Shown here: positions 43,779 through 53,127 of the stretch, in pieces
How the letters are laid out: each line of letters begins with the position of its first letter
How positions within the stretch are numbered: the first letter of the stretch is position 1
Assembly (NCBI RefSeq): GCF_026967925.1
Contig: NZ_JAPVBI010000003.1
Span: forward strand, 1,070,826 to 1,134,825
DNA length: 64,000 bases
Direction of reading: 5' to 3'
DNA from: Modestobacter sp. VKM Ac-2985
Lineage (GTDB): Bacteria > Actinomycetota > Actinomycetes > Mycobacteriales > Geodermatophilaceae
Made by a program: the position numbers and the translations under genes
The notes under the pieces: generated by a model
Database searches by the model: none
Told to the model about the DNA's origin: nothing
The model's input: only the letters and a program-made list of their open reading frames with translations

Positions 43779-43970
43779 ATGAGCACCCGGACCGACGCGC
43801 TCGACAGCTGGCTCGCCGACCTGACCGGCGGCGAGACGTCGATGCGCCGGCTGCGCAAGCGGCTGACCGAGGAGGGCACCCTGACCACCGAGCCGTGCCC
43901 CACCTGCCAGCACCCGGCCACCGCAGACGTCCCGCACACCGGCCATGAGGTCGCCGAGCCCGTCAGCTGA
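43779..43970 (+). CDS. Small protein with CxxC motif
   Basis: The 63-residue product has one helical segment (DALDSWLADLTGGETSMRRL) and a CPTCQHPATADVPHTGH segment whose Cys and His could bind zinc. I recognise no family. It stands between the NUDIX gene and the convergent TetR gene. Confidence 0.5.
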   Translation: MSTRTDALDSWLADLTGGETSMRRLRKRLTEEGTLTTEPCPTCQHPATADVPHTGHEVAEPVS

Positions 43971-43976
43971 GCCAGC

Positions 43977-44606
43977 TCAGCGCCCCCGGCTGACGACCTC
44001 CTCGAACTGGGCCGGCGTCAGCGGCGGCCCGGGCAGCTCGCCGTCGGTCGGGCGCAGGCCGTCCAGCGCCATCGTCACCACCCGCCGCCAGATCCCCGGG
44101 GCGACGTCCCGCGACCGCGCGGTGACCTCGCCGACCATCACCGGGATCAGCGCGACGTCCAGCGCGGTCACCTCCGGCCGCACCTGCCCGCGCTCCTTCG
44201 CCCGGTCGAGCAGCGCCCCGACCACCGGTGCGATCCGGGACGTCGCCGCCCCGGCCCGGGCCCGCGCCTGCGGCCCCAGCATGAACTCCTGCAGCCCCCG
44301 GTCGGCGGCCTGCATCTCGACCACCTGCACCAGGAACCGCCGCAGCCCCTGCTCCGGGTCCTCGGCCGCGAGCGCCTCGTCGGCGAGCCGGCCGACGAGG
44401 GCGAGCTGGTCCTCGAACAGGGCCAGCATCAGGTCCTCGCGGGTCGGGAAGCGCCGGTAGACCGTGCCCACCCCGACGTCGGCAGCGCGGGCCACCTCGT
44501 TGTGCGTGACGGCCCGGCCGGTCTCGGCGAACAGCCGCCGCGCCGCGGCGAGGACGCGCTCGCGGTTGCGCGCGGCGTCCCGGCGCAGCGGCGTCGACCC
44601 GGTCAT
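43977..44606 (-). CDS. TetR family regulator
   Basis: The 209-residue protein has a TetR N-terminal helix-turn-helix (AVTHNEVARAADVGVGTVYR, then RFPTREDLMLALF) and a helical ligand domain. It is the second gene after the NmrA-like reductase, with a four-base overlap, and likely represses the pair through the palindrome at 45511-45534. Confidence 0.88.
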   Translation of the reverse strand: MTGSTPLRRDAARNRERVLAAARRLFAETGRAVTHNEVARAADVGVGTVYRRFPTREDLMLALFEDQLALVGRLADEALAAEDPEQGLRRFLVQVVEMQAADRGLQEFMLGPQARARAGAATSRIAPVVGALLDRAKERGQVRPEVTALDVALIPVMVGEVTARSRDVAPGIWRRVVTMALDGLRPTDGELPGPPLTPAQFEEVVSRGR

Positions 44607-45490
44607 CGCGCGGCGAGCACCTCCCGTGCCGTCGTCCAGTCCCGCGGACCGTAGCGGTCGTTGTCCAGCGGGCCCAGCTCGGCGTCCCCGCTGAACATGC
44701 TGTGCAGGTACTGCATCCCCTGCCACACCGGGAACGGCGCCTCGTCGTCCCGGGAGACCGCGCGACCCACCTTGGCCATCCCGGCCACCAGGGCGGGCGG
44801 GCCGGCCCAGGTCGGCCGGAACCGCCGGCCGGTCAGCTCGGTCATCGTCGTGGCCAGCTGCCGGGCGGTGACGGTGTCGCCGGCGATCTCCAGGTACCGC
44901 GGGGAGGCGTCGTCCAGGGCGGCGTCGGCGGTGAACGCGGCGGTGTCGTCCTTGGTGGTGAAGTCCAGCGGCTGGTCGGCGTCGCCCCAGTACAGGACCC
45001 GATCCCGGCCGGACAGCACGATCGGCGCCTGGCCGGTGAGCAGGTCGGCGAAGGCGCCGTTGAGCACCGACGTCGCCCGGATCGGTGCGCGGTCGAGCAC
45101 CCGGGCGAAGTCGCGGCGGAGCTCGAAGTTCCGGTTGGACCCGGGCGCCACCCGCCGGTAGTCGGCGGAGAAGTCCGAGGGGACGAACCGGGGGACGCCG
45201 GCGGCCACCGCGGCCTCCAGCAGCCGGGTCTGCAGCCCGACCATCACGTCCCGCAGCCCGTTGAGGGTGGAGACGACGACGTCGGCCCCCTCGCTGGCCC
45301 GCTGCAGGTCGGCCGGGTCGTCGTGGTCGGCCTCGACGACGGTGGCGCCGAGCCCGGCCAGCCGGGCGGTCTTCTCCGGACCGGCGCCGGCCCGGACGAG
45401 TGCCCGGACGTCGGCTCCTCTCGCGACCAGGGCCCGGATCGTGCGGGCACCGAGGTCACCACTGGCGCCGGCGAGCAGGACTGTGGTCAT
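44603..45490 (-). CDS. NmrA-like NAD(P)-binding protein
   Basis: The 295-residue protein is an atypical SDR of the NmrA/NAD(P)H-binding type: TTVLLAGASGDLGARTIRAL binds the nucleotide, VVVSTLNGLRDVMVG and VPRFVPSDFSADYR follow, and no Tyr-x3-Lys active site is evident. Such proteins are redox sensors or isoflavone-reductase-like enzymes. Encoded with the TetR repressor, it is probably induced by a toxic or electrophilic compound. Confidence 0.82.
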   Translation of the reverse strand: MTTVLLAGASGDLGARTIRALVARGADVRALVRAGAGPEKTARLAGLGATVVEADHDDPADLQRASEGADVVVSTLNGLRDVMVGLQTRLLEAAVAAGVPRFVPSDFSADYRRVAPGSNRNFELRRDFARVLDRAPIRATSVLNGAFADLLTGQAPIVLSGRDRVLYWGDADQPLDFTTKDDTAAFTADAALDDASPRYLEIAGDTVTARQLATTMTELTGRRFRPTWAGPPALVAGMAKVGRAVSRDDEAPFPVWQGMQYLHSMFSGDAELGPLDNDRYGPRDWTTAREVLAAR

Positions 45491-45510
45491 GCGGGTCTCC
45501 TCGAACCAAG

Positions 45511-45534
45511 GAAACGGATCAGGTTGTCCGTTTC
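45511..45534. promoter_or_regulatory. TetR operator palindrome
   Basis: GAAACGGA (45511-45518) and TCCGTTTC (45527-45534) form a perfect inverted repeat with an 8-base spacer, 20 bases upstream of the NmrA-like start. Its spacing and place suit autoregulation by the TetR protein of the operon. Confidence 0.75.
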
Positions 45535-45568
45535 GTGGTCGACAGTAGACTCCGCCTCTCCCAGCCCG

Positions 45569-47320
45569 TCAGGCCGCGACCGGGCGCAGCGCCGCGATCA
45601 GCTCCGCCACCGGCTGCGGCCGGCCGAACAGCCAGCCCTGGGCCAGCGGGCAGCCCAGCTCGGTGAGGGTCTGGGCCTGCTCGGCCGTCTCGACGCCCTC
45701 GGCGATCAGCAGCAGCTCCAACGCGTCGGCCAGCGCCATCACGCTGCGCAGCAGCCGGCCCCGCCGGCTGGACGTGGTGATCGTGGAGACGAAGGAGTTG
45801 TCCAGCTTGAGGTAGTCGGTGGGCAGCGTGTCCAGCCGGGACAGCGCCGACCAGCCGGTGCCGAAGTCGTCGATCGCCACCTGCAGCCCGTGCTCCCGGA
45901 GCACGTGCAGCGCGCGCACCGAGCGGGTCGACTCCGCCTCGACCAGGCTCTCGGTCACCTCCACCACGGTCTGCTCGGCCGGCCAACCCGTCTCGGCAAG
46001 CGTGGCGAGCACCCGTGCCGGGAACGCCTCGTCGTCCAGCTCCAGACCGGACACGTTGACCGTCAGGAACAGCCGGCGGCCGGTCGCCGCGCACAGTGCC
46101 TGCGCGTCGCGGCACGCCGCCGCCCAGACGACCGCACCCAGCTCCCCGATCAGCCCCTCCCGCTCGGCGACCGGGACGAACTCCGCCGGCGTCACCGGCC
46201 CCCGCTCGGCGTGGTCCCAGCGCACCAGCGCCTCGACTCCCGCCATCTCCCCGTCGGCCAGGGACACGATCGGCTGGAAGTGCACGTGCAGCGCACCGGA
46301 GGCGCGGTCGGCCAGCGCGGCCGCCAGGTCGCGGCCCAGCGGGCTCCGGCCGCCGGCGTCCAACTCGCTGCGCCCGCGGCCCAGCGACTTGACCCGGTAC
46401 AGCGCCGAGTCCGCCCGCCGCATCAGCGCGGCCGGCGAGTCCTCCGGCTCCATCCCCGCCACCCCGACGGACGTGCCGATCCGGGGCAGCGCGGCACGCA
46501 GCCGCTCCGCGACCCCCAGCGCCGCCTCGCCGTCCAGCCCGGGCAGCAGCAGCGAGAACTCATCGCCGCCGTGCCGGGCGAGGACGGCGCCCGACGGCAG
46601 CATCGGCGTCCAGGTGGCCGCCACCGTGCGGAGCAGCTCGTCGCCGGCCGCGTGCCCGCGCGAGTCGTTGACCGCCTTGAAGTGGTCCAGGTCGAACAGC
46701 GCCGCCGACAGCGGCTCGCCGCTGCGCAGCGCCCCGCGCACGGCGACCTCAAGGGCCTCGTCGAAGCCCCGCCGGTTCACCAGCCCGGTCAGTGCGTCCT
46801 CGTGCGCGCTGGCGGCCCGGCGCGCCAGGACGGCGATCGCCCCGGCCGAGCCGAGCACGAGCAGGCCGAGGACGGCGGCCGCACCGGCCGGCACGTCACC
46901 CCGCAGCACGACGACGACCGTGCCGATGACCAGCAGCTCGCCCAGGAAACCGACGGCCCAGGCCAGCGCGAAGAAGAGGAAGGCGTTCATCGACGCGAAC
47001 GCCATCAGCGCAAGCACGGCCACCGCACCGGTCGCCGAAGGCGAGGCCAGCGCGAACACCCCGATGCCGACGGAGCCCACGGCGAGCAGCCACCGGTAGG
47101 CGGCCATCGGCACCCGGCTGCCCCAGCGCATGACCACCAGGCCCAGCACCGCGGTGGCCGGCCCAAGGGTGATGGCCGCGGGATGGAAACCGGTCAACCC
47201 ACCCGGCGTGCCCAGCACCAGGGCGACCGCCGCCAGTCCGCCGACCGCGGTCAGCAGCCCGGCGATCCGGGCAACCACGCGTGGCGTGGCCAGCTCCGGC
47301 GCCATTCCGCTGATCTGCAT
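45569..47320 (-). CDS. Membrane GGDEF-EAL cyclic di-GMP protein
   Basis: The 583-residue protein has about five or six N-terminal transmembrane helices (to residue about 165), a GGDEF domain with intact HGGDEFSLL, and an EAL domain with VEALVRWDH and later IDDFGTGWSALSRL and AEGVETAEQA. Key residues of both catalytic sites are present, so it may make and degrade cyclic di-GMP; no separate sensor domain is seen apart from the membrane part. Confidence 0.9.
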   Translation of the reverse strand: MQISGMAPELATPRVVARIAGLLTAVGGLAAVALVLGTPGGLTGFHPAAITLGPATAVLGLVVMRWGSRVPMAAYRWLLAVGSVGIGVFALASPSATGAVAVLALMAFASMNAFLFFALAWAVGFLGELLVIGTVVVVLRGDVPAGAAAVLGLLVLGSAGAIAVLARRAASAHEDALTGLVNRRGFDEALEVAVRGALRSGEPLSAALFDLDHFKAVNDSRGHAAGDELLRTVAATWTPMLPSGAVLARHGGDEFSLLLPGLDGEAALGVAERLRAALPRIGTSVGVAGMEPEDSPAALMRRADSALYRVKSLGRGRSELDAGGRSPLGRDLAAALADRASGALHVHFQPIVSLADGEMAGVEALVRWDHAERGPVTPAEFVPVAEREGLIGELGAVVWAAACRDAQALCAATGRRLFLTVNVSGLELDDEAFPARVLATLAETGWPAEQTVVEVTESLVEAESTRSVRALHVLREHGLQVAIDDFGTGWSALSRLDTLPTDYLKLDNSFVSTITTSSRRGRLLRSVMALADALELLLIAEGVETAEQAQTLTELGCPLAQGWLFGRPQPVAELIAALRPVAA

Positions 47321-47357
47321 GACGCACCATCGAACACCTGGTTCCGGAACTGGACGG

Positions 47358-48404
47358 TCAGCCGGTCGAGAACGGCCCGGATTCCCTCCCGGGGGTGACC
47401 GGCGACCAGCCCAGCGCCGGGCCGAGGTGCTGGGCCATGTCGGTGAGGATCTGCACGTAGTCGTCGTGCTCGAAGCTGAACGGCAGCGCGATGACCACCT
47501 CGGTCACCTCGCGGAACCCGGCGTGGGCGTAGAGCTGCTCGGCGATCTGCTCCGACGTCCCGACCAGGTCCGGGGCGAACATCAGCCGGGCCGGGCCCTG
47601 CGGGGTCGCCGTCCGCGGCAGCCGGGCCTCGACGTAGGCGGCGTACCTCTCCCGCTGCTCCGCCGACGCCGAGTCGGTCGGGATGACCACCAGCCCCTGC
47701 GACGCCCGCCCGGCCGGGTTGGCGGCCCGGAACGCCTGCAGCTGGGCGGCCTGCTCGGTGGCGAAGTCCTCGGACGACTCCGCCTTCACCACCGACGAGC
47801 TCAGGAAGTGCAGCCCGTTCTCCCCGGCCCAGACCGCCGACCGCAGCGACGCGCCGCCGTACCAGAGCCGCGACCGCAGCCCCGGCGAGTGCGGCTGCAC
47901 CCGGTCCGACCACTCCTCCACCACGCCCTCCCGACCGGCGAACGTCGACGCCGGCGCACCCTCGACGAAGCGCAGCAGCCGGGCCACCCGCTCGTAGGAG
48001 AAGTCCTCGACGTCGGCGGTGTCCGGGTAGAGCGCGGCACGGACGTCGTCCCAGTGCATCGGCGGGCCGACGGAGAACCCGGGGTTCAGCCGGCCACCGC
48101 TGAGCACGTCGACCGTGGCGAGGTCCTCGGCCAGCCGGAGCGGGTTCTCCCACGCCAGCGGGATCACCGCCGTCCCCAGCTCGATCCGGGACGTGCGCTG
48201 GGTGGCCGCCGCCAGCACCGCGACCGGGGAGGAGATGCCGTACTGCAGGTGCCGGTTGCGCAACCAGGCGCTGTCGAACCCCAGCTGCTCCCCCAGCTCG
48301 ATCACCCGCAGCGTCGACTCGTGCCCGCCGCGCGGATCGGCCTCGTCGAACAGGCCGATGGTCAGGAAACCCAGCTTCTCCAACGGCACCCCGGGCGATG
48401 GCAT
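47358..48404 (-). CDS. LLM-class flavin oxidoreductase
   Basis: The 348-residue protein is a luciferase-like monooxygenase fold: KLGFLTIGLFDEADPRGGHE, DSAWLRNRHLQYGISSPVAV, RTSRIELGTAVIPLAWENPL, VDVLSGGRLNPGFSVGPPMH and LVGTSEQIAEQLYAHAGFRE are typical. It uses FMN (or possibly F420) from a reductase; the substrate is unknown. Confidence 0.87.
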   Translation of the reverse strand: MPSPGVPLEKLGFLTIGLFDEADPRGGHESTLRVIELGEQLGFDSAWLRNRHLQYGISSPVAVLAAATQRTSRIELGTAVIPLAWENPLRLAEDLATVDVLSGGRLNPGFSVGPPMHWDDVRAALYPDTADVEDFSYERVARLLRFVEGAPASTFAGREGVVEEWSDRVQPHSPGLRSRLWYGGASLRSAVWAGENGLHFLSSSVVKAESSEDFATEQAAQLQAFRAANPAGRASQGLVVIPTDSASAEQRERYAAYVEARLPRTATPQGPARLMFAPDLVGTSEQIAEQLYAHAGFREVTEVVIALPFSFEHDDYVQILTDMAQHLGPALGWSPVTPGRESGPFSTG

Positions 48405-48433
48405 GCACCGATCAGATCAGACCCGGGAACGCA

Positions 48434-48467
48434 GACCGCCGACCCGGGCGGACCCGGATCGGCGGTC
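48434..48467 (-). terminator. Hairpin after the DUF4407 gene
   Basis: GACCGCCGA (48434-48442) and TCGGCGGTC (48459-48467) pair, with an inner CCGGG/CCCGG stem. It lies 16 bases beyond the DUF4407 stop and would separate that gene from the LLM-type gene. Confidence 0.6.
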
Positions 48468-48482
48468 AGGTGGAGCAGCGGG

Positions 48483-50012
48483 TCAGCGGTCCTCGGCCAG
48501 TGGCTGGAGCAGCTCGGCGGCCGGCCGGGGCGCCGGCACCGACGACGTCCCGTAGAGGCTGACGCCGGACGGCGCAGCCATCATCGCCTCGAGCTCGCCG
48601 GTGTCCAGCGTCGGCTCGATCGTCTCCAGCGTCGGCTCGATGAGCTCCGGCTCCGCCACGGCGGGACGGCGACCGGCGATCCGCCGGGCCAGGCCGCGCA
48701 GCGAGCGGGCCTCCTTGCGCCGGGCCTTGCGCTCGGCCGCCCGGGCGGCCTCCTCGCGGGCGGCGAGCTCGCGGTCCAGGATCTCCCGCGCCATCCGGTC
48801 GGTCTCCGCGGCCACGATCAGGTCGGCCCGCGCCTGCTGGGCCCGCTGCCGGCCGTCGCGGCGGATCTCCTCGGCCCCGACCTCCTCGTCGTCGCGCACC
48901 TTCACCAGCCGGTCGTAGGCGGTCGGCGGGGCGAAGTTGAGCAGCGCCTTCATCAGCACCGGCAGGATCTCCACGCTCAGGAAGAGCAGGAACAGCATCA
49001 CGTGGGCGATGTGGGCCATCGGCCGCTCCTCCGACAGCCGGTCGATCGCCTCCAGCCGGGCCAGGATGCCGTCGCTCTGGCTGTTCTCCGCGTCGAACGC
49101 CGCCTGCTCGGCCAGCCGCGCGTCGCTCAGCCGGTTCAGTTCGGCCTGGTCGGTCACCAGCGCGGCCTTGGCCAGCGCCACGCCGCGGGCGGCGGCACCG
49201 ACGGCGTCCTTCTCGGCGGTGGTGCGGGTCTGCTGCAGCGCCGCCTCGGCGGCGTCGAGCTCGGCCTTCGCCGTCTCCCGCACCGCCGCCTGCTGACCGG
49301 CCGCCGCCGCGGCGGCGAAGTACGCCGCGCCCTGGCCCTCGTCGCCGGAGCCACAGGTGCCGTCGAGCTCGCACTGCGCCTTGGCCTGGAGTTCGTCGAA
49401 CCGGCCCGACGCCGCGTCGTACACGGTCTTCTTGCTGTCCCGCTCCGCCTCCGCCGCCGCCACCCGCGGGTCGGCGTTCGGATCGGTCGCGCCGCCACTG
49501 GCGACGACGGCCTGGTCCTCGGCGATCGACTGGGTGAGCACCGGGATCTGCGCGTAGCGGGCGTCGGCGTCCAGCTCGTCGGTGAACTCCTCGGCCGCCT
49601 CCGCCTGCAATGTCACGATCGTGGCGTCGACCTCCTTGCTGAACACCTGCAGCGTCAGCGGCGTGGAGATCACCGTGCCGAGGACGACGGCCAGCGCCAG
49701 CCGCGGCAGGGCCAGCCCGAGGTTGCGGCGCCAGGAGGAGTCGTGCGCCATCCCGACCAGCAGCATCCGGTCCAGGTTGAGGATCACCAGCCCCCAGCCG
49801 AGGCCGATCAGGACGGCGATCCCCCACCAGGCGCCCAGCGCCATGTGCACGGCGAACGCCATCGACAGCGCGGCCAGTGCACCGGTGCTGACCAGCACGC
49901 CACCGAGGGCGACGTACTTGCTGCGCGCGCCGGGGGCGACCCGGAGCAGATCGAGCCGGGCGCCGGCCAGCACGGCCAACCGATCGCCGGCAGAACGGGG
50001 GCGGGACCTCAT
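48483..50012 (-). CDS. DUF4407 membrane protein
   Basis: The 509-residue protein has three N-terminal transmembrane helices (for example VALGGVLVSTGALAALSMAF, then WGIAVLIGLGWGLVILNLDR and LALPRLALAVVLGTVISTPL), a long coiled-coil-rich loop (about residues 125-330, many Ala, Glu and Asp) with CELDGTCGSG, a fourth helix (MAHIAHVMLFLLFLSVEILP) and a charged helical tail. This matches DUF4407. Its function is unknown; it may be a membrane scaffold. Confidence 0.82.
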   Translation of the reverse strand: MRSRPRSAGDRLAVLAGARLDLLRVAPGARSKYVALGGVLVSTGALAALSMAFAVHMALGAWWGIAVLIGLGWGLVILNLDRMLLVGMAHDSSWRRNLGLALPRLALAVVLGTVISTPLTLQVFSKEVDATIVTLQAEAAEEFTDELDADARYAQIPVLTQSIAEDQAVVASGGATDPNADPRVAAAEAERDSKKTVYDAASGRFDELQAKAQCELDGTCGSGDEGQGAAYFAAAAAAGQQAAVRETAKAELDAAEAALQQTRTTAEKDAVGAAARGVALAKAALVTDQAELNRLSDARLAEQAAFDAENSQSDGILARLEAIDRLSEERPMAHIAHVMLFLLFLSVEILPVLMKALLNFAPPTAYDRLVKVRDDEEVGAEEIRRDGRQRAQQARADLIVAAETDRMAREILDRELAAREEAARAAERKARRKEARSLRGLARRIAGRRPAVAEPELIEPTLETIEPTLDTGELEAMMAAPSGVSLYGTSSVPAPRPAAELLQPLAEDR

Positions 50013-50247
50013 CCGTGGATTCCTCTCGCAGAACGACCAAGAGAGGTATCGGTCGCCCACGACCGAGCCGGTACCGGTCAGCGACTGTGAGTCATCTCCG
50101 GCAGCCGGGACACCACGTAACGGCACCGTCACGTCTCGGACACCGCTGCCGCACACGCAGAGGGTGAGGTCTCCCTCGAGGACGCACAGCGCGCTCTCCG
50201 TCCGCCCGCCGCCCCGCGGCCGGCCACGTCGGCCTCGAAGGAGATCC

Positions 50248-51219
50248 ATGAGCCCCCAGCTCGTCCGGCGCGCGATCGCCGGCACCGTCGCAGCCACCAC
50301 CCTGATGGGCCTGGCTGCCTGTTCGTCCGACTCCGCCGGGGCCGGCGGCAGCGACGACGGGGGCACCGAGACCGTCACGATCGGGACGCTGCGCGGCCAG
50401 CCGCACTTCTACGCCCCGTTCCTCTACGAGGAGTACGCGCCCGAGGGGGTGGAGTTCGAGGTCGTCGTCCTGGACACCGCCCCGTCACTGACCGACGCCG
50501 TCATCTCCGGCGCCGTGGACTTCGCGATCACCGGTGTCGTCGCGACGGTCGCCTCGGTCGCGCAGGACCGCGACATCACCGTGGTCGCCTCCGCGGCCGA
50601 CGGCGGTTTCGGCTTCATCGGCGGCGAGGGCATCGATACCGTGGCCGACCTGACCGGCACGACGGTCGGCTACATCCAGGGCAGCGCCCCGGAGATCGCG
50701 ATGCGGCTGATCCTGGAGGAGAACGGCATCGACCCGAGCAGCCTGGAGCTGATCGCCGTCCCGCCGCCGGAGATGGCCTCGGCCCTGGGCAGCGGCTCGA
50801 TCGACGCCTTCTTCGGCACCGAGATCGCCGTCTCGCTCGCCACCGCCGCCGGCGCCAACGAGCTCACCGACCCCTACGCCACCCCGATCGGCCGGGTGAA
50901 CCTCGGCCTCACCACCACCGGTGCGCTGATCGAGGAGAACCCGGAACTGGTGCAGCAGGTCGTCGACACCCACGCGGAGACCACCGAGTACATGGCCGAC
51001 AACGTCGACGAGTGGCTGCCGGAGATGGTCGCCGAGTTCGGTGGCGACCAGGGCGTCTTCGAGTCGGCGCTGGACAACTTCTGGCTGCGCGCCGACCTGA
51101 GCGAGGAGTACCAGACCCAGGTCGAGGCGCTGGCCGAGGCGATGGTCGGGCTCGGGGTCATCGACACCGCCCCGACCGCCGCCGACCTCGTCGACACCTC
51201 CTTCGCCCCGTCCGCCTGA
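50248..51219 (+). CDS. ABC substrate-binding lipoprotein, TauA/SsuA-like
   Basis: The 323-residue precursor has a lipobox (LMGLAAC, Cys near residue 25) and an NMT1/TauA-type fold (TVTIGTLRGQPHFYAPFLYE, ISGAVDFAITGVVATVASVA, VGYIQGSAPEIAMRL, GSGSIDAFFGTEIAVSLATA). Members bind taurine, sulfonates, nitrate, thiamin precursors or other small solutes. GAAGGAGATCC precedes ATG 50248. The substrate cannot be told from sequence. Confidence 0.85.
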   Translation: MSPQLVRRAIAGTVAATTLMGLAACSSDSAGAGGSDDGGTETVTIGTLRGQPHFYAPFLYEEYAPEGVEFEVVVLDTAPSLTDAVISGAVDFAITGVVATVASVAQDRDITVVASAADGGFGFIGGEGIDTVADLTGTTVGYIQGSAPEIAMRLILEENGIDPSSLELIAVPPPEMASALGSGSIDAFFGTEIAVSLATAAGANELTDPYATPIGRVNLGLTTTGALIEENPELVQQVVDTHAETTEYMADNVDEWLPEMVAEFGGDQGVFESALDNFWLRADLSEEYQTQVEALAEAMVGLGVIDTAPTAADLVDTSFAPSA

Positions 51220-51225
51220 GCACCC

Positions 51226-51271
51226 GGGGCGCCGGCGCACCCGCGCCGGCGCCCCTCCCGCCCTGCGGGAG
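51226..51271 (+). terminator. Intercistronic hairpins between binding protein and permease
   Basis: GGGGCGCCGGCGC (51226-51238) pairs with its complement at 51243-51255 over a 4-base loop. A second small stem, CTCCCGC with GCGGGAG, follows and touches the permease ribosome site. Partial termination or mRNA protection would give more binding protein than permease. Confidence 0.55.
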
Positions 51272-51283
51272 GAGAGGACACCC

Positions 51284-52153
51284 ATGACCACCACCGACGC
51301 CGGCACCGTCCCCGTCGCGGCCGCCGCCCCCACGGTGCCCGACGCCCCGCCCCGGCGCGGGCGGTTGCGCACCGTGCTGCTCGGCCTGCCCGTGCCGCTG
51401 CTGTTCCTGGTGCTCTGGCACCTCGGCCGGGCGCAGGAGTGGGAGCTGCCGCTGGGCATCCGGATGGGCTTCCTGCCCTACCCCGCCGACGTCGCCGCCG
51501 GGCTGGTGAACTACGTCGCCGGCACCCGGGACGACGCGTTCAGCAGCCTGCTGTGGGAGGACCTGCCGGCCAGCGCGCTGCGCGTCGTCTCCGGCTTCGT
51601 CCTGGCCACGCTGATCGCCGTGCCGCTCGGCGTGCTGATGGGCCGGTTCTCGACGGCCAACTCGCTGTTCGACCCGATGATCAACCTGTTCCGGCCGATC
51701 CCGGCGACCGCCTGGGTGCCGCTGGTCGCGCTGCTCATCGGCTACGGCGACCAGGCCTCGATCTTCCTGATCACGCTGTCCGCCTTCTTCCCGATCGTGC
51801 TGGGCACCATCAGCGGCGCCCGGCAGGTGCCCGAACGGCTGCTGGAGGCCGCCCGGATGCTGGGCACCTCCGGCGTCGGCACGTTGCTGCGGGTGGTGCT
51901 GCCGGCCGCCGCGCCCGCGATCGTCAACGGCATGCGGGTCGGTCTCGGGCTGGCCTGGGTGATCCTCGTGCTCAGCGAGACCACCGGCGTCCCGACCGGT
52001 CTGGGTTCGACGATCTTCCTGGCCCGCGACGTGGTGCAGACCGACCAGATCGTCGTCGGGATGATCTGCATCGCCGTCGCCGGCTTCCTCTCCGACCGGT
52101 TGCTGACGCTCTTCTTCCGCGTCCTGTTCCGCGACCGCCCGCTGATCAAGTAG
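51284..52153 (+). CDS. ABC permease, TauC/SsuC-like
   Basis: The 289-residue protein has about six transmembrane helices and the EAA loop (LLEAARMLGTSGVGTLLRVV, then LPAAAPAIVNGMRVGLGLAW) of the SsuC/TauC permeases. It homodimerises as the channel of the importer. ATG 51284 has GGAGAGGA upstream. Confidence 0.92.
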   Translation: MTTTDAGTVPVAAAAPTVPDAPPRRGRLRTVLLGLPVPLLFLVLWHLGRAQEWELPLGIRMGFLPYPADVAAGLVNYVAGTRDDAFSSLLWEDLPASALRVVSGFVLATLIAVPLGVLMGRFSTANSLFDPMINLFRPIPATAWVPLVALLIGYGDQASIFLITLSAFFPIVLGTISGARQVPERLLEAARMLGTSGVGTLLRVVLPAAAPAIVNGMRVGLGLAWVILVLSETTGVPTGLGSTIFLARDVVQTDQIVVGMICIAVAGFLSDRLLTLFFRVLFRDRPLIK

Positions 52154-52162
52154 GAGCCGACC

Positions 52163-52963
52163 ATGGACCTCGAAGACGTGGAGCACCTGACCGCCGGCCG
52201 CACCGCCGACGTCCGGATCGCGGGGCTGAGCAAGGTCTACGCCGGCGGGGTCGCCGCGATGGCGGACGTCGACCTGACCATCGCCTCCGGTGAGTTCGTC
52301 GCCGTCGTCGGCGCCAGCGGCTGCGGCAAGAGCACGCTGCTGCGCATCCTGGCCGGCTTCGAGCGGCCCAGCGCCGGCGTCGTCGAGGTCGGCGGGACGG
52401 CGGTCACCGGCCCCGGCCCCGACCGCGGCGTCGTCTTCCAGGACTACGGCCTGTTCCCGTGGCTGTCGGTGCGGGAGAACGTCGCCTACGGCCCGTCCCG
52501 CAAGAAGCTGCCCAAGGCCGAGGTCGCCGCCGTCACCGACCGGTTCATCGCCGCCGTCGGGCTCACCCGGTTCGCCGGGAGGTACCCGGCGCAGCTGTCC
52601 GGCGGCATGCAGCAGCGGGTGGCGATCGCCCGGGTGCTCGCCAACGACCCGTCGCTGCTGCTGATGGACGAGCCGTTCGGCGCGCTGGACGCGCTCACCC
52701 GCGCCGACCTGCAGGCCGAGCTCAAGCGCATCCACGTCGACACGAGGACGACGGTGGTCTTCGTGACCCACTCGATCGAGGAGGCTGTCTACCTCGCCGA
52801 CCGGGTCGTGGTGATGACCGGCGGCGCCTCGCACGGCGTGCCCGGCTCCATCCGGCGGATCGTCCCGGTCGACCTCGCCGACCGCGACGTCACCAGCCCG
52901 GCCTTCAACGCGGTGAAGCGCGAGATCGCCGAACTGGTGCACACCGCCCCCGCCCCCGTCTGA
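52163..52963 (+). CDS. ABC ATPase, TauB/SsuB-like
   Basis: The 266-residue ATPase has Walker A (VGASGCGKST), Q-loop (FQDYGLFPW), signature (LSGGMQQRVAIARV), Walker B (LLLMDEPFGALD) and the switch His (FVTHSIEEAV). It energises the TauC-like permease and follows it by 9 bases. Confidence 0.93.
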   Translation: MDLEDVEHLTAGRTADVRIAGLSKVYAGGVAAMADVDLTIASGEFVAVVGASGCGKSTLLRILAGFERPSAGVVEVGGTAVTGPGPDRGVVFQDYGLFPWLSVRENVAYGPSRKKLPKAEVAAVTDRFIAAVGLTRFAGRYPAQLSGGMQQRVAIARVLANDPSLLLMDEPFGALDALTRADLQAELKRIHVDTRTTVVFVTHSIEEAVYLADRVVVMTGGASHGVPGSIRRIVPVDLADRDVTSPAFNAVKREIAELVHTAPAPV

Positions 52964-52966
52964 GGC

Positions 52967-53004
52967 GCCGGTGGGGCCGAAGTCGCGACTTCGGCCCCAC
53001 CGGC
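52967..53004. terminator. Perfect 38-base palindrome with TCGCGA centre
   Basis: Starting GCCGGTGGGGCCGAAG and centred on TCGCGA, the sequence is fully self-complementary. It begins just after the ATPase stop and should terminate the transporter operon. Confidence 0.7.
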
Positions 53005-53127
53005 GGCGACCGACCCGTTGGGGTGAGGTCTGCTGGGACGGCTGCGGCTCCTGCCTCGGGAAGCCGATCTCACCCGCACGAGCAGTGCACCTGCGCTGCC
53101 GGATCGGCGAACAGAGGGAAGACACAC

